A stretch of 64,000 nucleotides of DNA from Sphingopyxis sp. (GTDB lineage Bacteria > Pseudomonadota > Alphaproteobacteria > Sphingomonadales > Sphingomonadaceae), in NCBI RefSeq assembly GCF_019459305.1, contig NZ_JAIBES010000015.1, forward strand, positions 24,002 through 88,001. Reading direction: 5' to 3'. Shown here piece by piece: positions 30,286 to 37,743 of this stretch. The notes below the pieces were generated by a model that saw nothing but the letters and a program-made list of their open reading frames with translations, was not told where the DNA came from and did no database searches. Made by a program: the position numbers and the translations under genes. Within the stretch, counting starts at the first letter, position 1. The number at the start of each line of letters is the position of its first letter.

Positions 30286-30696
30286 ATGTTATCGTTGCGC
30301 TCACTAATTTTTAAATATCGGATGCTTGCCCTCTTGTTGGTGGCAATGGCTCTTTGCATCAAGGCGCTCGTGCCACCGGGCTTCATGGTTACAGGCGCGT
30401 CCAAATTGCTGACGCTGCAGATTTGCGCTGATGGGTCAGGCAAAGCCATGACCACGACCATCGAGGTTCCGCTCAATAACTTACCGCAGAATGAACATGG
30501 AAAAACTGGCAAAGCCGATAGTCCTTGCGCCTATTCCGCTCTCTCGATGGCATCGCTGTTTGGCGCTTACGCAACCTTACTGGCGCTGGAACTCGCTTTT
30601 GTCCTTGCGTTAGGATTTGCCCCCGGCTTTGCATCCATATTCAGGCGCATAGCTTATCTCCGCCCACCTTTGCGCGGACCCCCGTCGGCCATTTGA
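30286..30696 (+). CDS. DUF2946-like membrane protein
   Basis: A 136-residue protein with an N-terminal hydrophobic helix (MLALLLVAMALCIKALVPPG), a small exported domain with two Cys (LTLQICADGSGK and SPCAYSAL), then a second helix (ATLLALELAFVLALGFAPGF) and a basic tail ending PPLRGPPSAI. This layout with PPG, C and the PPxRGPP end is that of DUF2946 proteins, often found with copper genes. It is 50 bases after the channel gene and before PCu(A)C and SCO, in line with a copper-handling role that remains unproven. Confidence 0.7.
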   Translation: MLSLRSLIFKYRMLALLLVAMALCIKALVPPGFMVTGASKLLTLQICADGSGKAMTTTIEVPLNNLPQNEHGKTGKADSPCAYSALSMASLFGAYATLLALELAFVLALGFAPGFASIFRRIAYLRPPLRGPPSAI

Positions 30697-30899
30697 ATAT
30701 TCAAGCAGATTTTTCGGAATCCGCTGATACCGCGCGGCGCTGTGCAAGGACGCAATCACGAATGATCTCCCGGCGCGGACGCTCGATATGCCAGCTTTCG
30801 GACGGGCAACATCGCGGTGCATTCGGCAACATTAATTCCTAACACCCACAGCGGAGCGAATTTTCGTATCGGGTGTTGCTCTACACAGGATACTATTTC

Positions 30900-31397
30900 A
30901 TGAAGATATTGAGTTCAATCACATTGGCCGCTGCTGCTGCGGTCATTCTGGCAGGCGCTGCGCCTGCTGAAACCAATCGCGCAAATACCCTTGTTATCAA
31001 AGATGGATGGACCCGCGAAACGGCACAGGGGCAGACCGCCGGTGGCGGTTTCATGGTAATCACCAATCAATCCGCACGCGCAGACCGGCTGATGACTGGG
31101 AGCTCAACTGCGGCCGCAGAAGTTCAAATCCACACGGTCTCGATGGATGGCGGTGTGATGCGAATGCGCCAACTTAGGGATGGACTTACCATTCCAGCCA
31201 ATGGCGCAGTCACGCTCAAGCCAGGTAGCTTTCACATCATGTTGATGGGACTAAAACGACCCTTACAGCGCGGCATGACCGTACCGATCACGTTGCAGTT
31301 TGAACGCGCAGGTTCTCGGATCGTCCGGCTCGCCGTGAAGCCGGTCGGCGCAACTGGAGCGACTGGGGCGAAAGGTACGCATCATGACGGAGATTGA
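30900..31397 (+). CDS. Periplasmic copper chaperone PCu(A)C
   Basis: A 165-residue exported protein with signal peptide MKILSSITLAAAAAVILAGA. The cupredoxin-like PCu(A)C domain shows the H-x10-M-x-M pattern: HTVSMDGGVMRMRQL, and later a His-Met pair in PGSFHIMLMGL. These residues bind Cu(I) and deliver it to cytochrome oxidase or to SCO. ATG 30900 is preferred over an upstream in-frame start because it begins the signal peptide. The stop overlaps the SCO gene start by 14 bases, so the two are made together. Confidence 0.88.
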   Translation: MKILSSITLAAAAAVILAGAAPAETNRANTLVIKDGWTRETAQGQTAGGGFMVITNQSARADRLMTGSSTAAAEVQIHTVSMDGGVMRMRQLRDGLTIPANGAVTLKPGSFHIMLMGLKRPLQRGMTVPITLQFERAGSRIVRLAVKPVGATGATGAKGTHHDGD

Positions 31398-32019
31398 TCC
31401 TGCAGCGACCACCAGCCTCAAAAATCTGCGCGTGCTTCTTTGGATTGTAGCCGGTCTGGCGGCGGTTATTGGCTTGCTTCTCTATGCTGGAAGCGCGCAA
31501 AAAAACATCCCGGCAAGCGACTATGCATCGGCCTTTGGTGGTCCGTTCGAGCTGACCGCCGCAGACGGATCCAAGGTTACGGATAAAACTCTGGCGGGAA
31601 AGCCTTATGCCATATTTTTCGGCTTTACCCGCTGTCCCGATGTCTGCCCCACGAGCCTCGCACGCATGGCAAGGCTCAGGCAGCAGCTTGGCGACGAAGG
31701 CATGAAATTCAACATCGTCTTCGTGTCGGTGGATCCTGAGCAAGACAAGCCAAGCGACATCGGCAGCTATGTGGAACTGTTCGGGACGCCAATCATCGGC
31801 TTGACGGGTGATGATACCCAACTCGCCCAGATCAAGAAGGGCTATGGTGTATATGCAAAGCAGGTGCCAATCAATCCGGCGCAACCGCAAGGCGACTACA
31901 CCATCGACCATACTGCGGCGATTTACTTAATCGGTGCCAAGGGCGAGTTTGTCTCCACGATCGATTATCATGAAGCTGACAGCGTCGCCCTCGACAAATT
32001 GCGGCGGCTGATCGCGTAG
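31384..32019 (+). CDS. SCO1/SenC copper chaperone
   Basis: A 211-residue membrane-anchored protein: one N-terminal helix (LLWIVAGLAAVIGLLLYAGS) and a thioredoxin-fold domain facing the periplasm. The copper ligands are present: the CPDVC pair in GFTRCPDVCPTSLA and the His in YTIDHTAAIYLIG. SCO proteins deliver copper to the CuA site of cytochrome oxidase or act as thiol reductases. Overlap with PCu(A)C by 14 bases shows a functional pair. No oxidase genes are in the window. Confidence 0.9.
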   Translation: MTEIDPAATTSLKNLRVLLWIVAGLAAVIGLLLYAGSAQKNIPASDYASAFGGPFELTAADGSKVTDKTLAGKPYAIFFGFTRCPDVCPTSLARMARLRQQLGDEGMKFNIVFVSVDPEQDKPSDIGSYVELFGTPIIGLTGDDTQLAQIKKGYGVYAKQVPINPAQPQGDYTIDHTAAIYLIGAKGEFVSTIDYHEADSVALDKLRRLIA

Positions 32020-32245
32020 AATCCCTGCCTGATACTGTCGTCGAATGAGCCAAGTGGGGTCTGACGTCGACGGTATCAGACGCTGGTCGGGCAGACTATG
32101 CAAACACATTGCTGCACGCAGGTCCCGCAATATTTGATGGGGACCATCGACGGCGGGCATGCCGATCGCCGCGCATTTTCCAACTATGGGCATTTGCGCG
32201 TAGACTCAGCATTTGGCGCAGTCTCCCGTTTAGCGCCACAAACCC

Positions 32246-32641
32246 TTACTCTGTCGTCTTGCCATCAAAATGTTCATGATCTGCATTGGCGTCGGCGCAG
32301 GTCTTGTGGACAGTGCCATCAAGATGCTCGGGCGGGCCATAAATCGTATAGAGCCGTAGCGGTTCCTTGCCGGTGCTCACGACATTATGTCGAGCGCCCT
32401 GAGGCACGATTATCCCGTCTTCAGCCTTTACACGGTTACAGACGCCATCAATCCAGATTTCACCCTCACCGCCTTCGATGCGAAAGAACTGATCGCGATT
32501 ATCATGGATTTCATCGCCGATCTCGTCGCCGGGCAGAATCGCCATCACGACAAGCTGGAGATTGTGTCCCGTATAGAGCACCCGTCTAAAGTCATCATTC
32601 TCTTCGGTCAGACGCTCGATATTGTCGACTAGGCCCTTCAT
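32246..32641 (-). CDS. Cupin-domain protein
   Basis: A 131-residue cytoplasmic protein with a single cupin barrel. The first motif is GDEIGDEIHDNRDQFFRIEGG (with Glu, His and metal-ligand candidates), the second GIIVPQGARHNVVSTG followed by LYTIYGPPEH. The C-terminal tail is rich in His and Asp. Members often act as sugar-phosphate isomerases, dioxygenases or ligand sensors; the function here is not known. It stands alone on the minus strand between the copper genes and the exporter operon. Confidence 0.8.
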   Translation of the reverse strand: MKGLVDNIERLTEENDDFRRVLYTGHNLQLVVMAILPGDEIGDEIHDNRDQFFRIEGGEGEIWIDGVCNRVKAEDGIIVPQGARHNVVSTGKEPLRLYTIYGPPEHLDGTVHKTCADANADHEHFDGKTTE

Positions 32642-32694
32642 AATATTGTTCCTTTCGCGCTCTATCGGGCAATCTTGCCCCGAAGTGTATAAGC

Positions 32695-33438
32695 CTAGGC
32701 TTTTATGGCAGCCGTGCCAGCCTGCTTATGTGATGCCGCCGCCCGGGGCGCTGCCAGCTCTTCGATCGTTACCCCATCCCGAATATTATAGAGCCGCTTA
32801 AAGGTCGGGATAATTTTTTCATCATGGGTCACGACGATGATCGCAGTTTGAAATTGCTGGGCCATCGCATTGAGTAATTTGATGACCGCAAGCGCCCGTT
32901 CGCCGTCAAGCGGAGCGGTTGGTTCATCGGCGAGAATGACCGGTGGTTGGTTGACGAGCGCCCGGGCGATCGAAACACGCTGCTGCTCGCCCCCGGACAG
33001 CTGTGACGGCATCGCCTTTGCGCGGTGACCAACATCAAGCGCATCGAGCAAATCACGTGCTTCCTTGCGCGCAACCGCATTCGACTTGCCCGCCAACATG
33101 GGCAGCAGGGCAACATTGTCCGTCACATCAAGGAAGGGGATCAAATAGGGGGCCTGAAAGATGAAACCGATCAGGTCGCGTCGTAACGCCCGCAAATCCT
33201 TCACTTTCCAGCCATCATCGTAAATCAGCCGATCGCCGATTGTCATCCGGCCAGACGTTGGTTCGATCACGGCTCCCAGACATTTGAGCAACGTGCTCTT
33301 ACCAGAGCCCGATGGTCCAATCAGTCCGATCACCTCGCCTTGGGCCACCTCCATGTTGGCACCCCGCAGCGCATATACAGCTGTGTTACCCTCGCCATAT
33401 GTTTTGACAACATTTTCGATCAATATGCCGTTAGCCAC
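32695..33438 (-). CDS. ABC exporter ATPase (DevA/MacB type)
   Basis: A 247-residue cytoplasmic ATPase. Walker A GPSGSGKST, Q-loop FIFQAPYLIP, signature LSGGEQQRVSIARAL, Walker B VILADEPTAPLD and the H-loop VVTHDEKI are all intact. GTG at 33438, seven bases after ggagg, is the likely start and overlaps the permease stop. It powers the FtsX-like permease encoded just upstream. It is the last gene of a four-gene operon (regulator, adaptor, permease, ATPase). Confidence 0.88.
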   Translation of the reverse strand: MANGILIENVVKTYGEGNTAVYALRGANMEVAQGEVIGLIGPSGSGKSTLLKCLGAVIEPTSGRMTIGDRLIYDDGWKVKDLRALRRDLIGFIFQAPYLIPFLDVTDNVALLPMLAGKSNAVARKEARDLLDALDVGHRAKAMPSQLSGGEQQRVSIARALVNQPPVILADEPTAPLDGERALAVIKLLNAMAQQFQTAIIVVTHDEKIIPTFKRLYNIRDGVTIEELAAPRAAASHKQAGTAAIKA

Positions 33439-34633
33439 CGATTGCCTCCGCAGGATCAATCTTCAGCGCGGCATAGATGGCAAGAATGCTGGCGAGCGTG
33501 CACACTAGCATGACTGCGGCAAATCCCTGAAGGGCATCCGATGAGAGCAAAAGGACATATTTCGGGAAAAAAGGCGCCCAGAACGTCGCTGCCACTTTAC
33601 CGACCACGAAACCGATCACCCCAAGACCCAATGCCTGCTGCAAGATCATGCCTGAAATTGTGCTATTACGCGTCCCGATCAGCTTGAGTACGGCAATTTC
33701 GCGGATCTTGCCGATCGTCATTGTGTAGATTATGAAGGCGACAATTGCCGCGCTTACAATGGCCAATATAACCAAAAACATACCGATCTGCCTCGCCGAA
33801 TTGGCGATTAGTTTCTGGACGAGAATCTCCTCCATCTCGGCACGGGTATAAACCGTCAAACGCTGCCACCGACGGATCGCGGCTGCGACCGTGTCGGGAT
33901 CTGCGTCCGCGTTTACTGTGACGAGAACGGCGTTGACATTATTGTTGGTCGACTGCGCGTTGTTGACGGCCTCTGCAACCGCAGGATTGCCGGGCGGGTT
34001 CAACACTGGGCTTGCTGCCGTTCGCGCACGTTGGCGCACGATTGCATCGCTATCGCGCTGATATTGTGCTTGCTGCGCATCTTTCAGAGACAGGAATAAC
34101 ATCGGGTCACCACCCGATGAAACCATCCGGCTCGTGATCCCAACAATTCGGTATCTGTTGCGTCTGACCTGGACTTGATCGCCGATCGCAAACCCAGTCT
34201 TCTTGTCGGCGACGGCTTCATAATGGCCGCGGACAATGTGTCGCCCAGCGACGAGATGGGTCGGCTGCCCGGGTTCCCCCGGAGTCGCCATTTCCATACC
34301 AACCACCATCACCCTGACATCTTTGTTGCGATGCGAGATCTGCATCGTCAAATAAGTGATGCCTGCGGCTTGAGCCACGCCGCGCATCGCGCGGATCGGG
34401 CGTTCGCTGTCTTCGGGCAGACTAGAGGGCTCGGCATAGGGACCCAGTGTATCGCGCTGGACGACCCAGAGATCGGCGCGGCTGTTGTCTAGCAAAGCCT
34501 GTGCGTCGTCGACCATACCGCGATAAACACCGGCCATCGTCAATGTAACGCCGATCAACAGTCCCAATCCGACGCCTGTAAAAATGAACTTACCCCATCC
34601 GTGCAGGACATCGCGGCTGGCAAGGTTGATCAT
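33431..34633 (-). CDS. FtsX/MacB-like ABC permease (DevC type)
   Basis: A 400-residue inner-membrane protein: an N-terminal helix (FIFTGVGLGLLIGVTLTMAG), a large periplasmic MacB_PCD domain (about 45-265) and three C-terminal helices in the FtsX domain (FLVILAIVSAAIVAFIIYTM, LGLGVIGFVVGKVAATF, FAAVMLVCTLASILAIYA). The cytoplasmic coupling segment IREIAVLKLIGTRNSTI is typical. It acts with the ATPase and the HlyD-like adaptor as a MacB/DevBCA exporter. The substrate is not known; cyanobacterial DevBCA moves glycolipids. ATG 34633 overlaps the adaptor stop. Confidence 0.85.
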   Translation of the reverse strand: MINLASRDVLHGWGKFIFTGVGLGLLIGVTLTMAGVYRGMVDDAQALLDNSRADLWVVQRDTLGPYAEPSSLPEDSERPIRAMRGVAQAAGITYLTMQISHRNKDVRVMVVGMEMATPGEPGQPTHLVAGRHIVRGHYEAVADKKTGFAIGDQVQVRRNRYRIVGITSRMVSSGGDPMLFLSLKDAQQAQYQRDSDAIVRQRARTAASPVLNPPGNPAVAEAVNNAQSTNNNVNAVLVTVNADADPDTVAAAIRRWQRLTVYTRAEMEEILVQKLIANSARQIGMFLVILAIVSAAIVAFIIYTMTIGKIREIAVLKLIGTRNSTISGMILQQALGLGVIGFVVGKVAATFWAPFFPKYVLLLSSDALQGFAAVMLVCTLASILAIYAALKIDPAEAIGG

Positions 34634-35811
34634 GGCAACTTGTCAACGACGGTGAACCGGCTGTTGGCAGACAAGGCAATTGCGCTGTGCATGATGATTT
34701 CGTCGCCCTTTGCCAATCCGTCCAGCACCTGTACCCAGCCATCGAGGCTCTGGACACCCAGTCTGACCGGGACAAATTGCAGGTTGCCGTTATGGATTGC
34801 CCATACTCCGTTCCGGCCATCGACACGGTGGACGGCTGCATTGGGGACAGCGAGAGTTTTTGCGCGGCGAGGTAAGGTGACGGTGACTTCAGCAAGTTCA
34901 CCGATCGAGGGCAGGGGAAGAGCGCCGCCCAGACTCACCTTGGCGAGCACTTCTTCGGTCACCGCGTCTGCGAGCGGCTCGACCCGTTCGATGCGTCCAG
35001 CACTTGGCTGATCGGGACGAGAGCGCAATATAGTCAAGGCCGACAATCCGGCTGCGATACCACCGGATTGGGTCTGGTCGAAACGCGCATTGATCCATAG
35101 TTCCGCGGGATCGACAATTTCAACTACGGGCTGGCCTGCCACAACCGTCGTTCCAGGTTCTGCCGCGCGCCGCACGACCAATCCCCCACGGGGGGCGATG
35201 AGGCGTAGATTTGCCTTTTGCTCGATGAGCGCTGCCCTCTCAGAACCCAAACGGCCGCGATCCTGGGTCGCCGCCGAGCGGTTCGACTGGGCTGCGGCCA
35301 ACGCTGCTTGTGCGGCCGCAAGCTCTTGTCGCCGCTGGTCGACCTGGGCGTCGGTGACCCAGCCGCCTAACTTAAGTTGCTCGGTCCGTGATGCCTGCGC
35401 GCGCGCCAGCGTTACGCGCGCCGCAGCGTCGGCGATTTGTGCTGTGGCTGCCTGCTCCAGCGCCGCTGACCGAGCCACACCGCTTTCGGCTCCCGCAATT
35501 CGCTCATCAAGATCGATTGGGTCAATTTGTGCCAGCAATTGGCCCGCTTTGACCATGTCTCCGACGTCAACCGCGAGCATCGTTACCCTGCCGGAGGTCG
35601 TTGGACCGATTCTATGTGTGTAACGCGCTTCGACCGTGCCGATGCCAAAAAGTGCAGGCGCAATGCTGCGCTCCTCAACCTTCACGACAGTGACGTTGAT
35701 CGGTGCCAGCGGTCCGGAACGTAGCGCCACCCAGACAAACACCAGCAACAACGGAATGATGACCACAAGCACGGACAATGCACGACCGCTGATCGCAAAC
35801 GGTAGTTTCAT
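34630..35811 (-). CDS. HlyD-family efflux adaptor (DevB type)
   Basis: A 393-residue membrane-fusion protein with an N-terminal anchor (ALSVLVVIIPLLLVFVWVAL), split lipoyl halves (TSGRVTMLAVDVGDMVKAGQ and LRLIAPRGGLVVRRAAEPGT), an Ala/Gln-rich coiled-coil hairpin (about 105-195) and a C-terminal beta-barrel. It bridges the ABC permease to an outer-membrane channel; none is encoded in this operon, so TolC would come from elsewhere. It overlaps the TetR gene stop by four bases. Confidence 0.85.
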   Translation of the reverse strand: MKLPFAISGRALSVLVVIIPLLLVFVWVALRSGPLAPINVTVVKVEERSIAPALFGIGTVEARYTHRIGPTTSGRVTMLAVDVGDMVKAGQLLAQIDPIDLDERIAGAESGVARSAALEQAATAQIADAAARVTLARAQASRTEQLKLGGWVTDAQVDQRRQELAAAQAALAAAQSNRSAATQDRGRLGSERAALIEQKANLRLIAPRGGLVVRRAAEPGTTVVAGQPVVEIVDPAELWINARFDQTQSGGIAAGLSALTILRSRPDQPSAGRIERVEPLADAVTEEVLAKVSLGGALPLPSIGELAEVTVTLPRRAKTLAVPNAAVHRVDGRNGVWAIHNGNLQFVPVRLGVQSLDGWVQVLDGLAKGDEIIMHSAIALSANSRFTVVDKLP

Positions 35812-36404
35812 ATCCGGACTCCGAGACTGGTCAGATACAGCGGAAATAGTCGCTGGGACATCGCCGACATTGAAGAAAAATCATCGGCCGCCATGGCCTG
35901 CATTACCATTCCCTGGATCATCCCCAACAACAATGTTGCCGCTGCCGCAAGGTCGATATGCTCCGAAATCAAGCCTAATTTGCGTGCAATTTCAATCTGT
36001 TCAGCAATCTTGTCCCGGTAACAGGCCATGAGCGTTTTAACCTGCGTCTTGGCAGGAGAATCGTTCCTGCGCTGCAATTCACCAAAAACGATCCGGGGAA
36101 CCCCAGGATAGGCAACGACAAAGGCGATATGCGCGTCGAAGATGATCCGCAAAGTTTGAATAGGATTGTCGCTGCCTTGACCTTCAAAGCGGCGAAGTCG
36201 TTCTTGCGATGTCCACCCCATCACGGCTGACCAAATTGCATCCTTGTCAGCAAAGTGCCGAAAAAGCGCGCCTTGTGTAACGCCCATATGAGCAGCGATC
36301 TGCGCAGTCGTGATATCAGCAGGGTTTTGATCAGCCGCTAGCGCTATGACTGCCTGCACTGTGGCCGCGCGCCGTTCGTCCGCAGAGAGATGTTTGCGAG
36401 GCAT
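35808..36404 (-). CDS. TetR-family repressor of the exporter operon
   Basis: A 198-residue regulator: N-terminal helix-turn-helix (ITTAQIAAHMGVTQGALFRHFADKDAIWSAV split by known TetR spacing, residues about 30-60) and a C-terminal ligand and dimer domain ending SLGVRI. It is the first gene of the operon with adaptor, permease and ATPase, each overlapping the next, so it very likely represses its own operon until a ligand binds. Its ribosome site aaggg (36411-36415, minus strand) lies inside one arm of a 16-bp inverted repeat, which suggests further control of translation. Confidence 0.88.
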   Translation of the reverse strand: MPRKHLSADERRAATVQAVIALAADQNPADITTAQIAAHMGVTQGALFRHFADKDAIWSAVMGWTSQERLRRFEGQGSDNPIQTLRIIFDAHIAFVVAYPGVPRIVFGELQRRNDSPAKTQVKTLMACYRDKIAEQIEIARKLGLISEHIDLAAAATLLLGMIQGMVMQAMAADDFSSMSAMSQRLFPLYLTSLGVRI

Positions 36405-36408
36405 GGGG

Positions 36409-36458
36409 ATCCCTTACAAGAAAGATAGTAATTAGTCACTAGCTTTCTTGTAAGGGAT
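36409..36458. repeat. 16-bp perfect inverted repeat with inner dyad before tetR
   Basis: Arms ATCCCTTACAAGAAAG (36409-36424) and CTTTCTTGTAAGGGAT (36443-36458) are perfectly complementary and enclose 18 bases that hold a weaker dyad, TAGTAATT/AGTCACTA (36426-36441). One arm contains the tetR ribosome site, the other encodes the last residues of the upstream gene fragment. An operator, a translation-blocking hairpin, or both, would fit. Confidence 0.85.
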
Positions 36459-36931
36459 GAGACCCACAAAGCGGCCTTGAGGCTTCCCGTCTTCAAAATA
36501 GAGGCCAAGCTCTGTCGGAAGCTGGGCTTGAAATGCCGCGTCTAGAGTAATGCGTAGCATCGCCTCCGCGACGACACTGAGCAATGCGATGCCCTGTTTG
36601 CGGTCTTTGGTGTGTTTGAGCGGGTTCTGCTTGGGCTTATCCGACATCCAGAGTTTGTGCAGGGCAAACCAGCGGGGATCGGCTGCGATGATGCGGGCAG
36701 GGGATCCGTCACGGCAACCGACGACATGATCAACGGTTTGGCCAAGGAGGAGCCATCCCTGTTCAGGCAAAACGAGGGGACGCGGCTGGTCCTGGACGTT
36801 GAGCGTGCCGGAGCGTGACGGCGCGACCAACAACTCAACCTCATAGGCTTTGGCACTGCGCGCGTGAAAATCGCGCTCTGTGTTGATGGCATAAGGTCAG
36901 CTCGACGGCTTTGAGCATAGTGGGAAGCTCA
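36432..36931 (-). pseudogene. GSU2403-like nucleotidyltransferase fragment
   Basis: The frame from 36896 to 36432 reads AINTERDFHARSAKAYEVEL, PRWFALHKLWMSDKPKQ and KHTKDRKQGIALLSVVAEAM, typical of the C-terminal half of the GSU2403 nucleotidyltransferase-fold family. The residues PTMLKAVEL that should precede it lie one base out of frame, with a TGA at 36899-36897 at the junction. Nothing of the N-terminal half is present: the homology begins directly after the stop of the LPD7 gene. This marks a recombination border between the conjugation operon and the exporter region. Confidence 0.65.
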
Positions 36932-36933
36932 GG

Positions 36934-37743
36934 CTACCGCGATCGCCCATCGCGCTGCAACACCTGTTCCCGCGTGATGTCGCGCACCCGCTGGGTTTGG
37001 CTGTTCCGCACTTGAACGACCGCGATGTTCTCACCCTTTGCGATACGAATAGCAACCTCCTGTCGTCTGGCCTCAACCTCCTTTGACGCCTTAACCGGAT
37101 CATCAGGGTATTTCACGCGGGCGATCGAAATGGTCTGGGCAACCAGACTTTGCGCGCGGCGCAGGTCAGGGTCACGCGCATTCTCCGCGTGGGACTGGCT
37201 CAAGAACCGATCGGAGAGGGCTTTGAGCTTGCTCAGGCCCTCTTCGGTCTGCGGTGCCTTTATCCCAGCTTTCTTCCCCTCGCGGCGCTTCTCGCGTTCG
37301 GCGAGCCTTTCGCGGAGACGGTCAGCTTCCGCTTGAACTAACTTGGATGGGGTATAGTTCTCGACGGCCAGCCCCTGCGCCGTGGCGGCGAGATATGCAG
37401 CTTTTTTGAACTTGTCGCCGCCACCCACCTTGATCGACGCCCAGCCATTCGCCTTGGCAATCCGAACGATGTCGGGCAGGGCGTCGATATTGCTGGTTTT
37501 GAGCCGGTCGCCCGCAATCCGCACAATCGGGGTTTTATCGTCCGAGGTGCGATAGAGTTTATTGCCGACGCGCAAAAATTTGCCCGTGAGATCATCGGTG
37601 ATGGTGGGGGGCTCGGATTTGCGCTTGGGCTTTTCTGGCGCAGCCTTGGGAGTGATCGGCTTGGGCTTCACCTGTTTTGTAGGCATTGCTCGGCTGCGCC
37701 CCGAAGGCGCGCTTCCTTCAAGTTCATCAGCCATTTTCATCAC
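36934..37743 (-). CDS. LPD7-domain protein of the conjugation operon
   Basis: A 269-residue cytoplasmic protein: a Pro/Lys-rich N-terminus, an LPD7 domain (YRTSDDKTPIVRIAGDRL then IAKANGWASIKVGGGDKFKK and AAYLAATAQGLAVENYTPSK, about 50-135) and a charged helical C-terminus. LPD7 is the large polyvalent-protein domain usually found at the C-terminus of relaxases and related mobilisation proteins. Here it stands alone without a relaxase domain. It overlaps the stop of the coupling-protein gene. It may assist DNA processing or be a remnant of a larger relaxase. The element's own relaxase is not in the window. Confidence 0.75.
   Translation of the reverse strand: MMKMADELEGSAPSGRSRAMPTKQVKPKPITPKAAPEKPKRKSEPPTITDDLTGKFLRVGNKLYRTSDDKTPIVRIAGDRLKTSNIDALPDIVRIAKANGWASIKVGGGDKFKKAAYLAATAQGLAVENYTPSKLVQAEADRLRERLAEREKRREGKKAGIKAPQTEEGLSKLKALSDRFLSQSHAENARDPDLRRAQSLVAQTISIARVKYPDDPVKASKEVEARRQEVAIRIAKGENIAVVQVRNSQTQRVRDITREQVLQRDGRSR

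Noticed and set aside
32029..32079. CTGATAC...GTATCAG inverted repeat after the SCO gene
   Set aside because: The arms are short and bulged with a long spacer and no T-run; too weak for a terminator or an IS end.
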